Assembly: GCA_037074585.1 (NCBI GenBank)
Contig: CM073496.1
Location: 49,045,001-49,109,000, forward strand
From: Biancaea sappan
Lineage: Eukaryota; Streptophyta; Magnoliopsida; Fabales; Fabaceae
Reading direction: 5' to 3'
DNA: 64,000 bases
Position 1 is the first letter of the stretch; each line of letters opens with the position of its first letter. The translations under genes and the position numbers were made by a program. Shown piece after piece: positions 23,968 to 34,669 of the stretch. Under the pieces are notes generated by a model. It did not search any database, was not told the DNA's origin, and saw nothing but the letters and a program-made list of their open reading frames with translations.

Positions 23968-24777
23968 TTACACTTCAAAAAATTTAACTATTCATTAAAT
24001 TGATTAAGATATTAATTCAAAAATTAATAATTAAATTATAATAAGCTGTGATTGAATATATAGTAATTAAAAATATTAAAATATATAATTAATATATATT
24101 AAAATATTAAAATTTTCAAAATATATATATTTATACTAATTTTAATTTTTTTTAGTAATTTAAAATATTAAAATTATTCATCATTTTTATTTTTTAAAAT
24201 ACTATTATATATTTTATAAAAATTGTTAAAATATTAATTTTTTAAATATAAAAACTTTATATTATTTATGCAAGATTAGAATAACTACACTAGAAAGTTA
24301 CGTAAAGTACCTCCATATATTTTTCCAATAACTCTTTTTCTTTTTCCACTCAATCTCTTTATCCCTTGCATTATTACAACTAATATTAATATGCCTTTCT
24401 TTCTCGATGCAACTTCAATCTCTCTTTCTCGGTTCGTTTGCTCTGATTGTCCCTTCTTCTCTCTTCTCAAGTTTATCGTCTTCTTTTAAAGGATCTAGTC
24501 GTCTTTCACTGTCATTTTTCATCTCTCTTTTGAATCTAACCTCGTCCAACTTCTTCCAATAATAAAGACGACAATGACAGTTGCTTATTATTTTTTTTTT
24601 TAAAAAAATAATCAATAATCCGGTCAACTCAAAAAATGGACTAATTTTACCATCCAAAACCAAATTTGTACTGATTTAATCCCTTCACAAGTCAAAGGAT
24701 AATTCCAAACCGAACCTATGAACAATTCCCAATCTGACCTAATAGATTTGACTAGCCCAATCTGATTTTCAAAACTT
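23968..24777. other. Unclassified insertion present only in U1
   Basis: In U2 the sequence GTAAATAGAGGGATCCG is continuous (about 45844), but in U1 the two halves GTAAATA and GAGAAATCCG are about 810 bases apart. The block is AT-rich in its first 300 bases and CT-rich around 24320-24560. I find no inverted ends, A tail or coding frame. Short - strand open frames here are not supported. Confidence 0.5.
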
Positions 24778-25134
24778 AGAGAAATCCGAGTCATGATCCA
24801 ACTAGGTATCCCAAGCATGAAACATTCAATGTTGAAGTGAAAATAAAGTTTAAAATCAACTTTGGGATAGCTATTCTTTTGCAAGAGTCTTTATACTATG
24901 GGTTATTAGTACAACTTTAAAATCTCAAAACAGGGAAAATAAAGTTTCAAATAGAAATGAAAAACATAGTATAATATAGTTCTGTAGTTCTCCGGCGAGA
25001 TGCAAAATAAAGGCTTCAAAACTAATTGCCCTAGTCAAACTAATACCAACGAAATTAAAAACAATGACAACACATTGGCTAATAGTAAATTCGAAAACAA
25101 ATCACATAAATTAAGGTAAGAGAAACGAGGACAT

Positions 25135-27682
25135 TTAGTCAACTTCCTCAATTTTGGGGCCAGCAGCGCCACTTCCACCAGCTGGGGGGGCATCGTCATC
25201 CATGGCTCCACCCATGTCAGGACCACCAGCACCCTGGTACATCTTGGCGATGATAGGGTTGCAGATGCTTTCCAGTTCCTTCATTTTGTCCTCAAACTCA
25301 TCCGCCTCTGCAAGCTGGTTGTTGTCTAGCCACTGGATGGCCTGCTCAATGGCATCCTCAATCTTCTTCTTATCTGATGGATCAAGTTTTCCTGCAATCT
25401 TCTCATCCTTCACAGTATTCCTCATGTTATACGAGTAGTTCTCCAATGCATTCTTTGCCTCAACCTTTTTCTTATGCTCTTCATCTTCGGATTTGTACTT
25501 CTCAGCCTCTTGAACCATTTTCTCAATCTCTTCCTTCGAAAGTCTACCCTTGTCATTGGTGATAGTGATCTTGTTCTTCTGGCCAGTAGTCTTATCCTCC
25601 GCGGAGACATTCAGGATACCATTGGCATCAATGTCAAAGCACACTGTAATTTGTGGAACACCCCTTGGCGCAGGAGGAATGCCTGAGAGTTCAAATTTAC
25701 CTAGCAAGTTGTTATCCCTAGTCCTAGTTCTCTCACCTTCATAGACCTGGATCAATACACCAGGCTGATTGTCAGAATAGGTAGAGAAAACCTGCTCTTT
25801 CTTTGTCGGAATGGTAGTGTTCCTGGGGATCAAAACTGTCATCACACCACCAGCAGTTTCCAAACCAAGGGAGAGTGGGGTGACATCCAGAAGGAGAAGG
25901 TCCTGGACTTTCTCATTGCCTTCGCCACTCAAGATAGCAGCCTGGACAGCAGCACCATATGCAACAGCCTCGTCAGGGTTAATGCTCTTGCAGAGCTCCT
26001 TCCCATTAAAGAAATCCTGAAGAAGTTGTTGAACCTTGGGAATTCGAGTGGAACCACCAACAAGGACAACATCATGGACAGTTCTCTTATCCATCTTAGC
26101 ATCTCTTAAACACTTCTCAACTGGTTCCATACACTTCCTAAAGAGATCCATGTTGAGTTCCTCAAATCTGGCACGGGTAATGGTGGAATAGAAATCAATT
26201 CCCTCATATAGAGAATCAATTTCAATAGTGGTCTGGGCAGTGGATGACAGAGTCCTCTTAGCCCTCTCACAAGCAGTCCTCAGCCTCCTAAGTGCTCTGG
26301 GACTGCCATTAATGTCCTTCTTATGTTTTCTCTTGAACTCCTGGACAAAGTGGTTCACCATCCTGTTATCAAAATCCTCACCTCCAAGATGAGTGTCTCC
26401 AGCTGTGGCTTTCACCTCAAAGATACCCTCTTCAATAGTAAGTAAAGAGACATCAAAAGTACCACCACCAAGATCAAAAATCAAGACATTCTTCTCACCA
26501 ACACTCGTTGCCTTCTTGTCAAGACCATAAGCAATGGCCGCAGCTGTAGGCTCATTGATAATTCGCATAACATTAAGGCCAGCGATAACACCTGCGTCCT
26601 TGGTGGCTTGTCGCTGAGAGTCATTAAAGTAAGCAGGGACAGTAACAACAGCATTTTTTATTGTGGAGCCAAGATAGGCCTCAGCAATCTCACGCATCTT
26701 TATAAGTACCATTGAAGATATCTCTTCTGCAGCAAATTGCTTATCTTCACCCTTGTAGTTGACTACAATCATTGGCTTGTCGCCAGAGCCAGAAATGACC
26801 TTAAAAGGCCACAATTTAATATCGCTCTGAACAGATGCATCAGTAAATCTACGACCAATTAACCTCTTGGCATCTAAAAATATTAATTCAAGACATTTAG
26901 AATGATGATCCAAATTATGATATTAGCAGAAATTCCAAGAAAGACAGTATATAATTAATCTACATAATTCTTAGAAATACTACGATATCAAAGACAAAAC
27001 CACGTCATCAGGATCGTGAACATGAATCTATCTGATGATCTATTAAGGATCTTCTAAAGCTATCCAGAGTACCAAGTTTTACAAACTTCTGTAAGAATCT
27101 CATTACATGCTTAGCTAAGACTACTTCACATAATTAGAAGGCCTGAATCATACTGTGTAGTCCTTCAAGTTGAATGGGTTTTGCCAAACTAAAAAGAACA
27201 CCAGATATCTTGAAAACGGGGCAAAAAAGGAAAACCTAAATTCATAGATCCATATTTGTGATATTAGCAATTAATTGAAGAGAATTTGAATTCAGCAATA
27301 AATATGCCAAGCGAATAAACTGAACCAAATAAAACACATATTTACGAGGTCAATAGCAAGTAACCACAAAAACTTACAAGTTTAAGAACAAAAACTATGG
27401 ATCTACAGATTAGACATGGTCATGTATACAAACTTCAATTAAAAAGCAAGTTGCATGGCAGATCATACCGAAGACAGTGTTCGTGGGGTTCATGGCGACC
27501 TGGTTCTTGGCGGCATCACCGATCAAACGCTCGGTGTCAGTGAAACCGACGTAAGACGGCGTCGTTCGGTTGCCCTGGTCGTTGGCGATAATCTCAACAC
27601 GGTCATGTTGCCAGACTCCGACGCAGGAGTAGGTGGTTCCAAGATCGATTCCGATAGCTGGACCCTCTCCTTTTCCGGCCAT
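25135..27682 (-). CDS. Cytosolic heat shock cognate 70 kDa protein, copy 2
   Basis: Exons 27682-27469 and 26873-25135 with a 595-base intron (donor CTTCG|GTATG, acceptor TTTTTAG|AT) encode 650 residues. Exon 1 is identical in protein sequence to copy 1. Exon 2 differs at seven residues: P to S in ISGPGDKP, M to I in VLMKM, N to H in KRKNKK, S to N and N to S in DISGNP, S to N in WLDSNQ, G to A in DDDGPP. None touches an ATPase signature or the EEVD end. Role and domain layout are as for copy 1. Similarity of exons and introns is higher than that of the AT-rich flank, which may reflect constraint plus gene conversion. Both copies look functional. Confidence 0.97.
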
Positions 27683-27905
27683 TGCGTTTTAGGAGGTTGT
27701 GTCGGCGAGTGAAAAGAGAGATCTAAGAAGATCGAAACCACAGCCCCCCTGGGTTTCAAACTTCAGTTGAGCGAGAGGACGAGGAAAGAAGCAAGAGGTA
27801 GCTTATATAGTGTTAGGGTTTGGGTTTGGGTTCGGGTTCCTTCCAGAATGTTCTGATACCGAATTTTTTGGAACCGTTGGATCCGCATATCAGAAATTTC
27901 GTGGT
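27683..27905 (-). promoter_or_regulatory. Promoter and 5' leader of Hsc70 copy 2 with heat-shock elements
   Basis: The perfect three-unit element TTCCAGAATGTTC lies at 27841-27853 and a two-unit GAAATTTC at about 27893-27900. A TATA box (CTATATAAGC on the - strand) lies at 27801-27810. An AACCCAAACCC repeat between TATA and the heat-shock element is longer than in copy 1, so the element sits about 10 bases further from TATA. Confidence 0.8.
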
Positions 27906-28497
27906 TATAGATCAGCCTTTTCCTTATGGTTTCGGCCTTTCGGGGCTTGATAATTGATTCCCGCCTGCCGTTTCCTCGTGCTTTCCACTTCTTTGTCAAT
28001 ATAAATTTGACGACTTAATTAATTTGTTTCCGAAGATGGCCATAAATTAAAATTTCTATTAAAAAAATATATTCACGGTTAATATCTGATAATATTTTAA
28101 ATAAAATTATTTTTAGTAGATGATATCTATAAAAACTCTCCAAATATATATATAAACACATTATTATTATGACAAATTGGTAGGTCGTCGGTAATTTTTT
28201 TTATATCGTTCATGATTTAATTGCATCAATTAATAACAAATTATGAAAATATGACTTAAAAAACTTGCAACTATATTATGGTTTTTTATCGTAGTATTGT
28301 AATAAAGTAGTATTAAATGTTATTTTTAAATTTGATTACATATATCTTCTACTAGAAGTAATCATTCTTAATGCATTGTCAAATATTAAATATAGACATT
28401 TGTTTTAACAAGAATATTAACCTCGTTTGTTATCTTATGATAAACTAAACATTTTCGATAGACTCAATCTCCATTAGAGTTGTCAAAATAAGGTAGA
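27906..28497. other. AT-rich flank of Hsc70-2
   Basis: Collinear with U1 18010-18412 apart from an extra stretch at about 28000-28150. There is no gene. It ends at GGTAGA, the insertion point of the Tat/Athila-type element. Confidence 0.55.
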
Positions 28498-29862
28498 TGA
28501 TAATTTTCTAATTTTTACTAAATTAGGATCCGTTTTATTGATTAATTCATAATCCTCTAATTGTATTTTTGTTGCATTTTTAGTAAAAATAATTTATTTG
28601 TTTCTTAAATTGTTGCTTCATTTAGATTTCTAGATTTTTATCATTTTGACTTTATTTTATAGTTTTTAATAATTTTTGGGTGCTTTTGTAGGGTTGAATT
28701 TTAGTAATTAAAGGGTTGAGATTTAGAAAAAAGAGAATTTCGGTTGCAAAAAGAAAAAAGTTATTGCAGAGTTTTTCGTATTAGCGAGGGTGAATAGTGT
28801 GAATTCGAAAATCGAGGTTTAAATAATTTCTTTTGAAACTTTTTGAGGAATTCTGAGTTGAGGACAAAAAAAGACACCGTTCTTGACCTAAGAAGAAAGG
28901 GAACTTGTCTTTAGAGCACTTTTGAAATCAATTTTTACCATCCCCATCTCGGATTCATGAATCTTTTTTCCTTCTTTTTTTTCCTATTGTTTGCTATTTT
29001 TACTTATTTAAATAGTTTAAGTTCCTTCTCTAAGGTTGCTACGAACCCTAGTTTGGATTAGATTTTATGTAATTTCTTAAACTATTGTGATCATTGGCTG
29101 TTCAATATATGGTTACTCATTTTGTTTTTGATACTTTCCTTTAACTTGGCCAATTATTGGAATGTTTTTGTGTTTTTTGTTGAATTTGGGAAAGGGAAGT
29201 AAAAATTAGACCATTGGATGAATAGTATAAGTTTTTGAATCTTAATGTTATAGCGGGATTGATTTGTTAATGTTATAGGGATATAAATATTAACTTCATA
29301 TAATCATATTAAGGCTTGTTCGTTAATTTAACCTAATTTTACATTAGGGATTATGGAATGTTAGGTTTTAATGTTATAGGGATATAAATATTAACTTCAT
29401 ATAATCATATTAAGGCTTGTTCGTTAATTTAACCTAATTTCACATAAGGGATTATGGAATGTTAGGTTTTATCGTAATTGAGGTTTGGAAAATTTATTCT
29501 CAGAATTTAAGTGCTTTGTTGAGGTTTGAGAAAATTCTTCTAAAAATTTAAGTGCCTTAAATTAGCATGTAAAGCTGATGAGGCCAAGAATAAGAGAAGG
29601 ATAGTGAAATCTATGAAAAACGAGAGGAGATTAGCAACCCTAGGTTTTTAATTTTGGTAATTTTATTTTGTTCAGTTGCGATTTCTCTTCCTGCAATATT
29701 TTGTTGCCTTTTGAATTAAATTCTTAGCCATAGAACTACCTTCAATTCAAAGGATCGTTTAAATAATACTTTATTTTAGCTTCTCGAGTACTTGACACCT
29801 TAATCCTTGTGTAAACGATATTCTTATTCATCACTTTATTATTACTTGTCATATCACCAACA
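28498..29862 (+). repeat. 5' LTR of the Tat/Athila-type element
   Basis: Starts TGATAATTTTCTAATTTTTA and ends ATATCACCAACA. It holds a tandem duplication of about 101 bases (29268-29368 and 29369-29469) that is single in the 3' LTR. Confidence 0.8.
29268..29469. repeat. Tandem duplication (2 x about 101 bp) inside the 5' LTR
   Basis: Both units read TAATGTTATAGGGATATAAA... to TATGGAATGTTAGGTTT and differ by only a few bases (for example TTTTACATTAGGG against TTTCACATAAGGG). The 3' LTR has one unit (about 36016-36116). Confidence 0.9.
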
Positions 29863-29868
29863 AGTTTT

Positions 29869-29886
29869 TGGCACTATGGTCGAGAA
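29869..29886 (+). other. Primer binding site (tRNA-Asp-like) of the Tat/Athila-type element
   Basis: TGGCACTATGGTCGAGAA lies six bases after the LTR end. It matches the Athila-type site TGGCGCCGTTGCCGGGGA at about two thirds of positions, and most mismatches are transitions. Confidence 0.65.
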
Positions 29887-30060
29887 TTGACATTTGTGTC
29901 AATATTCATAGAGGCCGAAGTAGTACTACTTTAGACACTTCTTGTTCTTGTTTCACTTTTTCACTTTTTCATTATATTTTTTTTTTCTGTTTGTTCTATT
30001 TCAAAAAATAAAATAAAATATATTTCTCATAGTGTTCTTTGTTGTGTCCGAGGTAATGTT

Positions 30061-30150
30061 GATCCTTCTTTCTTGTTGTACAAGCCTGAAGCTGAAAGGC
30101 TTGCAAAGAAAACTAGGAAGGAGACAAGACTAAGAAAAAGACATCGGTAA
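30061..30150 (+). pseudogene. Gag N-terminal remnant of the Tat/Athila-type element
   Basis: Thirty codons read DPSFLLYKPEAERLAKKTRK ETRLRKRHR and then TAA. The acidic-then-basic pattern (-YKPE-E----K-RKETR-R) resembles the start of Gag in Tat/Athila elements. Nothing recognisable follows, so coding capacity is lost. Confidence 0.5.
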
Positions 30151-31915
30151 AGTCTGGTTGAAAACTATAAATTTAACGCTCTTGGAAGGCAATTCAAGTT
30201 ATTTCAATCTTATGCTTTTATTTTATTTTATTTTTTTGCTTTTTTAAAATTGAGTGATAGAATTATTGAATGTTGTGTTCATGATTTGTCGTTAGTATGT
30301 GATCTTGTTAGAATTTGAATTTGTTTGATTCTTGTGTTTATTGTTTTAGTGTTATTCTCTAAGCTATGGGTTGAGTTTTGGTGTTGGTTTATTGTGTTGG
30401 AGTGATATCTTGCTTGTGGTTTGATTACATTCAGCAATTAGAGGTGATTTTTGAATTTTGTGATTCTATGCTAAAAGTGAAAATTCTCTGTTTTTAGCAG
30501 AGAATGTGATTTTGCATGATCCCAAAGAAGGACGCCTTTTTAAAGCAGGAAGTTTCTCGCTGTTATCGAGGAATGTAAAAAAAAAAAAGAAGAAGGTAAT
30601 AAAATGTTTTTATGACTGATTAATGCTAGAATTCTTTCTTGATTAATTTCAATTGAATTCAAATTTATTCCTTCCTGATTGAATTTGATTTAGTGCCAAA
30701 ATTATCTTCTAATTGAATTTCAACTAATCTTAAATTCATCTTTAATCAATTACCTAATTAAAACTGATTCATTCCTAATTGATTTTTTTTAATTCAAATT
30801 GATTCAACCCTAATTGATTGCATAATTAAATCAAATTGAACCCTAATTCCCCTCTTTTTTTGTGCATCCAGCTTTAAAAGGATGCCTCGCTAAAGTAGAG
30901 AGTTTTTTGATAAAAGTAGAATTAGGGTTTCAAATTTTTTTTTAAATTTTCTATTTTAGTCTGTTTGTTTGTTTGGTCGCGTAATTCTCTTTTGACTTTT
31001 TGATTATTATTTTTGTTTTTCAAACACTGTGGCGAAGGTAATTAAACTTCATTTTGTATTCAACATTACGTACATGTCAATTCTTTGTGCAACTGCATTT
31101 ATCTCTCTTGTTATTCTTATGTTGCTTGTCATTGCTATTTTATTGCTTTAATTGTTGTCTTTCATCTATCATTGAGGTCAATGTTCAATTCAAGTTTTTG
31201 GGAGGTGTGTTTTGTTCTTTGGCATTTTACGAAAAGGAATAGGCATGTAATTTAATAATTATATGCAAATGATTTTCTAATTTTTATGAGACTTAAAGCT
31301 ATGCAAGGAGTCACTTTACAAAAACGGGAAATGATTTTATAATTTACATCATTTTTAGAGTCTTTTACATGTTGGTAACTCTATGTGTAATGTTAGTAGC
31401 TGTCTTTTGTAAATACTAATTTAGCCATTTGTGGACCCTTCGTGCTTTAAGGCATGTTGTAATTTCTTGAAGCTTTAATATCTCGAAAAAAAGTTCAATA
31501 AAGGGATATGCTAAAAGAGTCCAATAAGCGGATATGCTTCAAAAAATATATATAAAATAATATCTCTAGTTAAAGCTAAGCCCTTGAAAACAAAAATAAT
31601 TAATGGTGAGATTTGGCTTCAAGTTTTGACAAAACATTTTGGGATACCAAGGATTTGCAATTGTTAGGCAAGACTTTATTTAAAACTACTTGCTATTATT
31701 CCATGTTTAGCTACATTCGTGTTAAGGAAGCTTTGGTGACTTGAGTTTATGGAGTTCTTTGTTTTGGTATCATAGTGAGTTTCTCTTGTATAGCTTTATT
31801 TTTTTTTTTTAAACCACTAGACATCATTTGCATATGTTTTCAGGTGTTGCATTCCTTCTTGCCTTCTTTTTGAGTGTGTGGAGTTATTTTGCTTGAAGGC
31901 AAGTAAAATCTCAAG
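30151..31915 (+). other. Non-coding internal region of the Tat/Athila-type element
   Basis: About 1.8 kb of T-rich DNA without pol motifs. It includes repeated AATTGAATT-like phrases at 30640-30850 and a weak open frame at 31054-31242 without domains. This is the expected state for a LARD-like element. Confidence 0.6.
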
Positions 31916-32399
31916 TTTGGGGAAGTGTTAATTTCCTAATCTATATAATAGACTAAAATAATTCCATTCTAAGTCATTAATTTCCAGTAAGTCATTAAAT
32001 TATATATAATATAATAAATTTAAATAAATAAATTTAATGAATAAATTAGGTAAATTATTAAAATTGATAAATTTATCACATCACATTAAATGAATTTGAA
32101 AAAATTAGGATAAATTGCTATATAATTGATATATAATTACTATAATTGCTATATAATCATATTAAATGAATTTGAAAAAAATATTATAGAAATCAATATA
32201 TAGAGAAGCTAGAATGATTCTGAGTGTTTAGAGCTCAATCAGAAGATGGAAGAATTTTGTGTTTAGAGAGTTTATATTAGTTATCTCTGTGTCGATTTGA
32301 AGCTCAATCTAAAGCTAATACAGTGCATTTCGAGCTTGAAAAATGACCGAATGCTGAGTGTCATGCGTTGAACTGAAAAGCAACAATGAAGGAATGATC

Positions 32400-32510
32400 A
32401 AACAGCTCGTGTATCAACTTTAGAGTGGATTTTCTGCCACCGACTACAAAGAAGCCCTCACCTATATATCTGTTCTATTTTCACTCAAACTCAGTATAAT
32501 CTTCTTAATC
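32400..32510 (+). promoter_or_regulatory. Captured promoter/leader of the GST fragment
   Basis: Upstream of the GST ATG the sequence has CTATATATC (32462-32470), a plausible TATA box about 45 bases before the ATG, and an A/C-rich leader. The Helitron therefore seems to have taken part of the GST promoter with the gene. Confidence 0.45.
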
Positions 32511-32963
32511 ATGGCAGCCATAAAAGTTCACAGAAGCACCTTCTCGACGGCCATCATGCATGTTACTATTTACCTTTTCGAAAAATAGCTTGAATTCGAG
32601 TTTATTCCCATTAACATGAAAGAGAGTGAACACAAAAAAGAACCTTTCATTTCTCTTAATATAAGTGTTAGAGCAATTTATGTGTTGCTTGTCTCTGAGT
32701 TTCAATTCAACTAACTTTCACTTCTTTTGATGCAAATATTCGGTCAAGTTCCAGTCTTTAAAGATGGAGATCTAAAACTATTCGGTAAGTACTAAGTATA
32801 TATCTCCAACAAACACACTTAGAGATCGTTAAACTAGCATTTGTAAAATTACATATCAAAACCATTTCAATACGCAGAATCAAGAGTAATCATGCAATAT
32901 ATCGCCCACGAGTTAGCTGGAAAAGGGACTCAACTGATAAGCAAAGAGTCTAAGAAGATGGCG
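32511..32963 (+). pseudogene. Phi-class glutathione S-transferase (GSTF) gene fragment captured by Helitron-1
   Basis: Exon 1 (32511-32660) reads MAAIKVHRSTFSTAIMHVTI and on to KKEPFISLN, with a TAG stop at codon 26. Exon 2 (32736-32784) is exactly 49 bases, as in plant GSTF genes, and reads FGQVPVFKDGDLKLF. Exon 3 starts at 32878 with SRVIMQYIAHELAGKGTQL and KESKKMAI before similarity ends. Intron 2 keeps GT (GTAAGT at 32785) and AG (CAG at 32877). Intron 1 has lost both sites: ATAAGT for the donor at 32661 and GCAA for the acceptor. The glutathione-site motif QVPVF is still readable. The rest of the gene is absent. The fragment was taken from genomic DNA, since introns are present, and cannot make an enzyme. 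Confidence 0.9.
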
Positions 32964-33117
32964 ATTACAGGAGAAACGTAAACTCCTCAGATCCTTTTTT
33001 TTTAAATTTGTTTGTTCTTTGATTTAATAGAGTTTTTTGTTTGAATCCACTTCACAACTTGGAGTCAATAAAATTTTATGGCGTTCTTTATTTTTCATTT
33101 TATCTCTAATGTTGTAG

Positions 33118-33579
33118 GGCCCTGAGATTCGAACTGGATTTCTGAAAGATGGTAATCTTATTAAATTGAAACAAGGTCAAGAAATAACCATATCAACTGA
33201 CTATAGCATAAAGAAATATGAAAATACAATCTGTATGAGTTACAAAAATTTGGCTGAGAATGTGAAGACTAGTAGTGTAATACTATGCTTAGATGAAACT
33301 ATCTCATTTACGGTCTTATCATGTGACAAAAAATTGGGTTTGGTTCGATGCCGTTGTGAGAGCTCTGCAGTTCTTGGTGAGAGAAAGAATGTTTATCTTC
33401 CTAGAGTGATAATAGATCTCCCTACACTAATAGAGAATGACAATGAAGATATCTTGAAATAGGGAGTTCCCAACAAAATTGACATAATTGTTCTTTCTTT
33501 TGTTCGAAAAGGTTTAGATTTAGTGAAAGTTCGGAAATTGTTGAGACAACATGCAAAGAACATTCTTCTCATGTTAAAG
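33118..33579 (+). pseudogene. Cytosolic pyruvate kinase internal exon captured by Helitron-1
   Basis: A complete exon of 462 bases (154 codons) is bounded by intron sequence: TTGTAG| before GGCCCTGAG and AAAG|GTATG after. The translation starts GPEIRTGFLKDG, continues KQGQEITISTDYS, RCRCESSAVLGERKNVYLP and DLPTL, then a TAG stop (33460-33462) followed by GVPNKIDIIVLSFVRKG and AKNILLM. This is a contiguous stretch of plant cytosolic pyruvate kinase, including part of the B domain and the return into the A-domain barrel. The single nonsense codon, mutated active-region residues and absence of other exons make it dead. It lies 154 bases after the GST piece, in the same orientation, and seems to have carried part of both introns along. 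Confidence 0.9.
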
Positions 33580-33631
33580 GTATGATATTTCTTCGTAATA
33601 TAAGGTGGCCATTTATCATAATTGTGTAAAT

Positions 33632-34669
33632 AATCAAAATTTATATTAGACTATTTATGTTTAAAAATTATACGTCATAACTCTCATAATTTTCATAAGT
33701 TTTACAAATTTATAAATGATAGTATTATTATCAGAATATATTATGTGGATCCAAATGTATTTAATATATTATGTGGGTTATTGTTAAAGTGAATAGCAGA
33801 ATATATTATCATAATTATTAATTAGTGAAATTAATAATTAGTGAATTTTGTTATTTTATTTGATTTGAATTAATTTGAATGAATAAATTAGGTAAATTAA
33901 TACATCTGATAATTTTGATAAATTAATGACATTACATAATATGAATTATTTGATTTGAATTGATTGAAATTAAAAAATAATTACCTTTATTATTTGATTT
34001 AAATTTAAATATATAGATAATAAATTGTTGAAATATACATACATGAGAATCAAGACATATTGACATTAATTTTTAATCATATGTATAAAATTTTTTTATA
34101 GTTGATTATCCTATGTTCCATATGAACTTTTTTTATTATTATTTTTTTGCAAAAAATTTTAAATTAAATTTATTTTTATTGATTACACATACATATCATT
34201 ATTTTATTCCATTCGATGACTTATTCTACATCATAATATAATATAGTCATTTAGTATCATAAATTTTTTCATTAACATTTCTAATTTATATTTGTATAAA
34301 GAATCAAAATTTATATTAGAATATTTACGTTTAAAAAATATATGTCATAACTATAAGTTTCATAAGTTTTACAAATTTATAAATTATAGTATTATTATTA
34401 GAATATATTATGTATATCCCAATGTATTTAATATATTATGTGGGTTGTTGTTAAAGTGAATAACAAAATATATTTTTATCATAATTATTAATTAGTGAAT
34501 TTTGTTATTTTATTTAATTTCAATTGATTTGAATGAATAAATAAATTAGGTAAATTAATAAATTTGATAAATTTGGTAAATTAATGACATCACATAATAT
34601 TAATTATTTAATTTGAATTGATTTAAATGATTTAAATTGAAATTAAAAAATAATTACCTTTATTATTTA
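33632..34669. repeat. Internal direct repeat of Helitron-1 (two copies of about 365 bp)
   Basis: Copy A (33632-33996) and copy B (34302-34669) share AATCAAAATTTATATTAGA, CATAAGTTTTACAAATTTAT, TATTTAATATATTATGTGGG and AATAATTACCTTTATTATTT. They are diverged and spaced about 670 bases apart. A shorter related piece with AAATTAGGTAAATTATTAAA occurs near the 5' end at 32043-32110. Confidence 0.8.

Larger units (their letters stand above)
14996..24836. repeat. Segmental tandem duplication, unit U1 (Hsc70-1 plus flank)
   Basis: From the words TTTTGGGATAGCTATTCTTT (about 15006) onward this unit is collinear with U2 starting at about 24860 (CTTTGGGATAGCTATTCTTT). The match continues through the Hsc70 gene, its promoter and about 6 kb of AT-rich DNA, to the end sequence ATCATGATCCAACT... 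GAAACATTCA near 24790-24836, which matches 45860-45900 in U2. U2 starts within about 20 bases of the end of U1, so the two are direct neighbours. U1 carries three insertions that U2 lacks: 18516-19172, 21841-22531 and 23968-24777. Confidence 0.85.
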
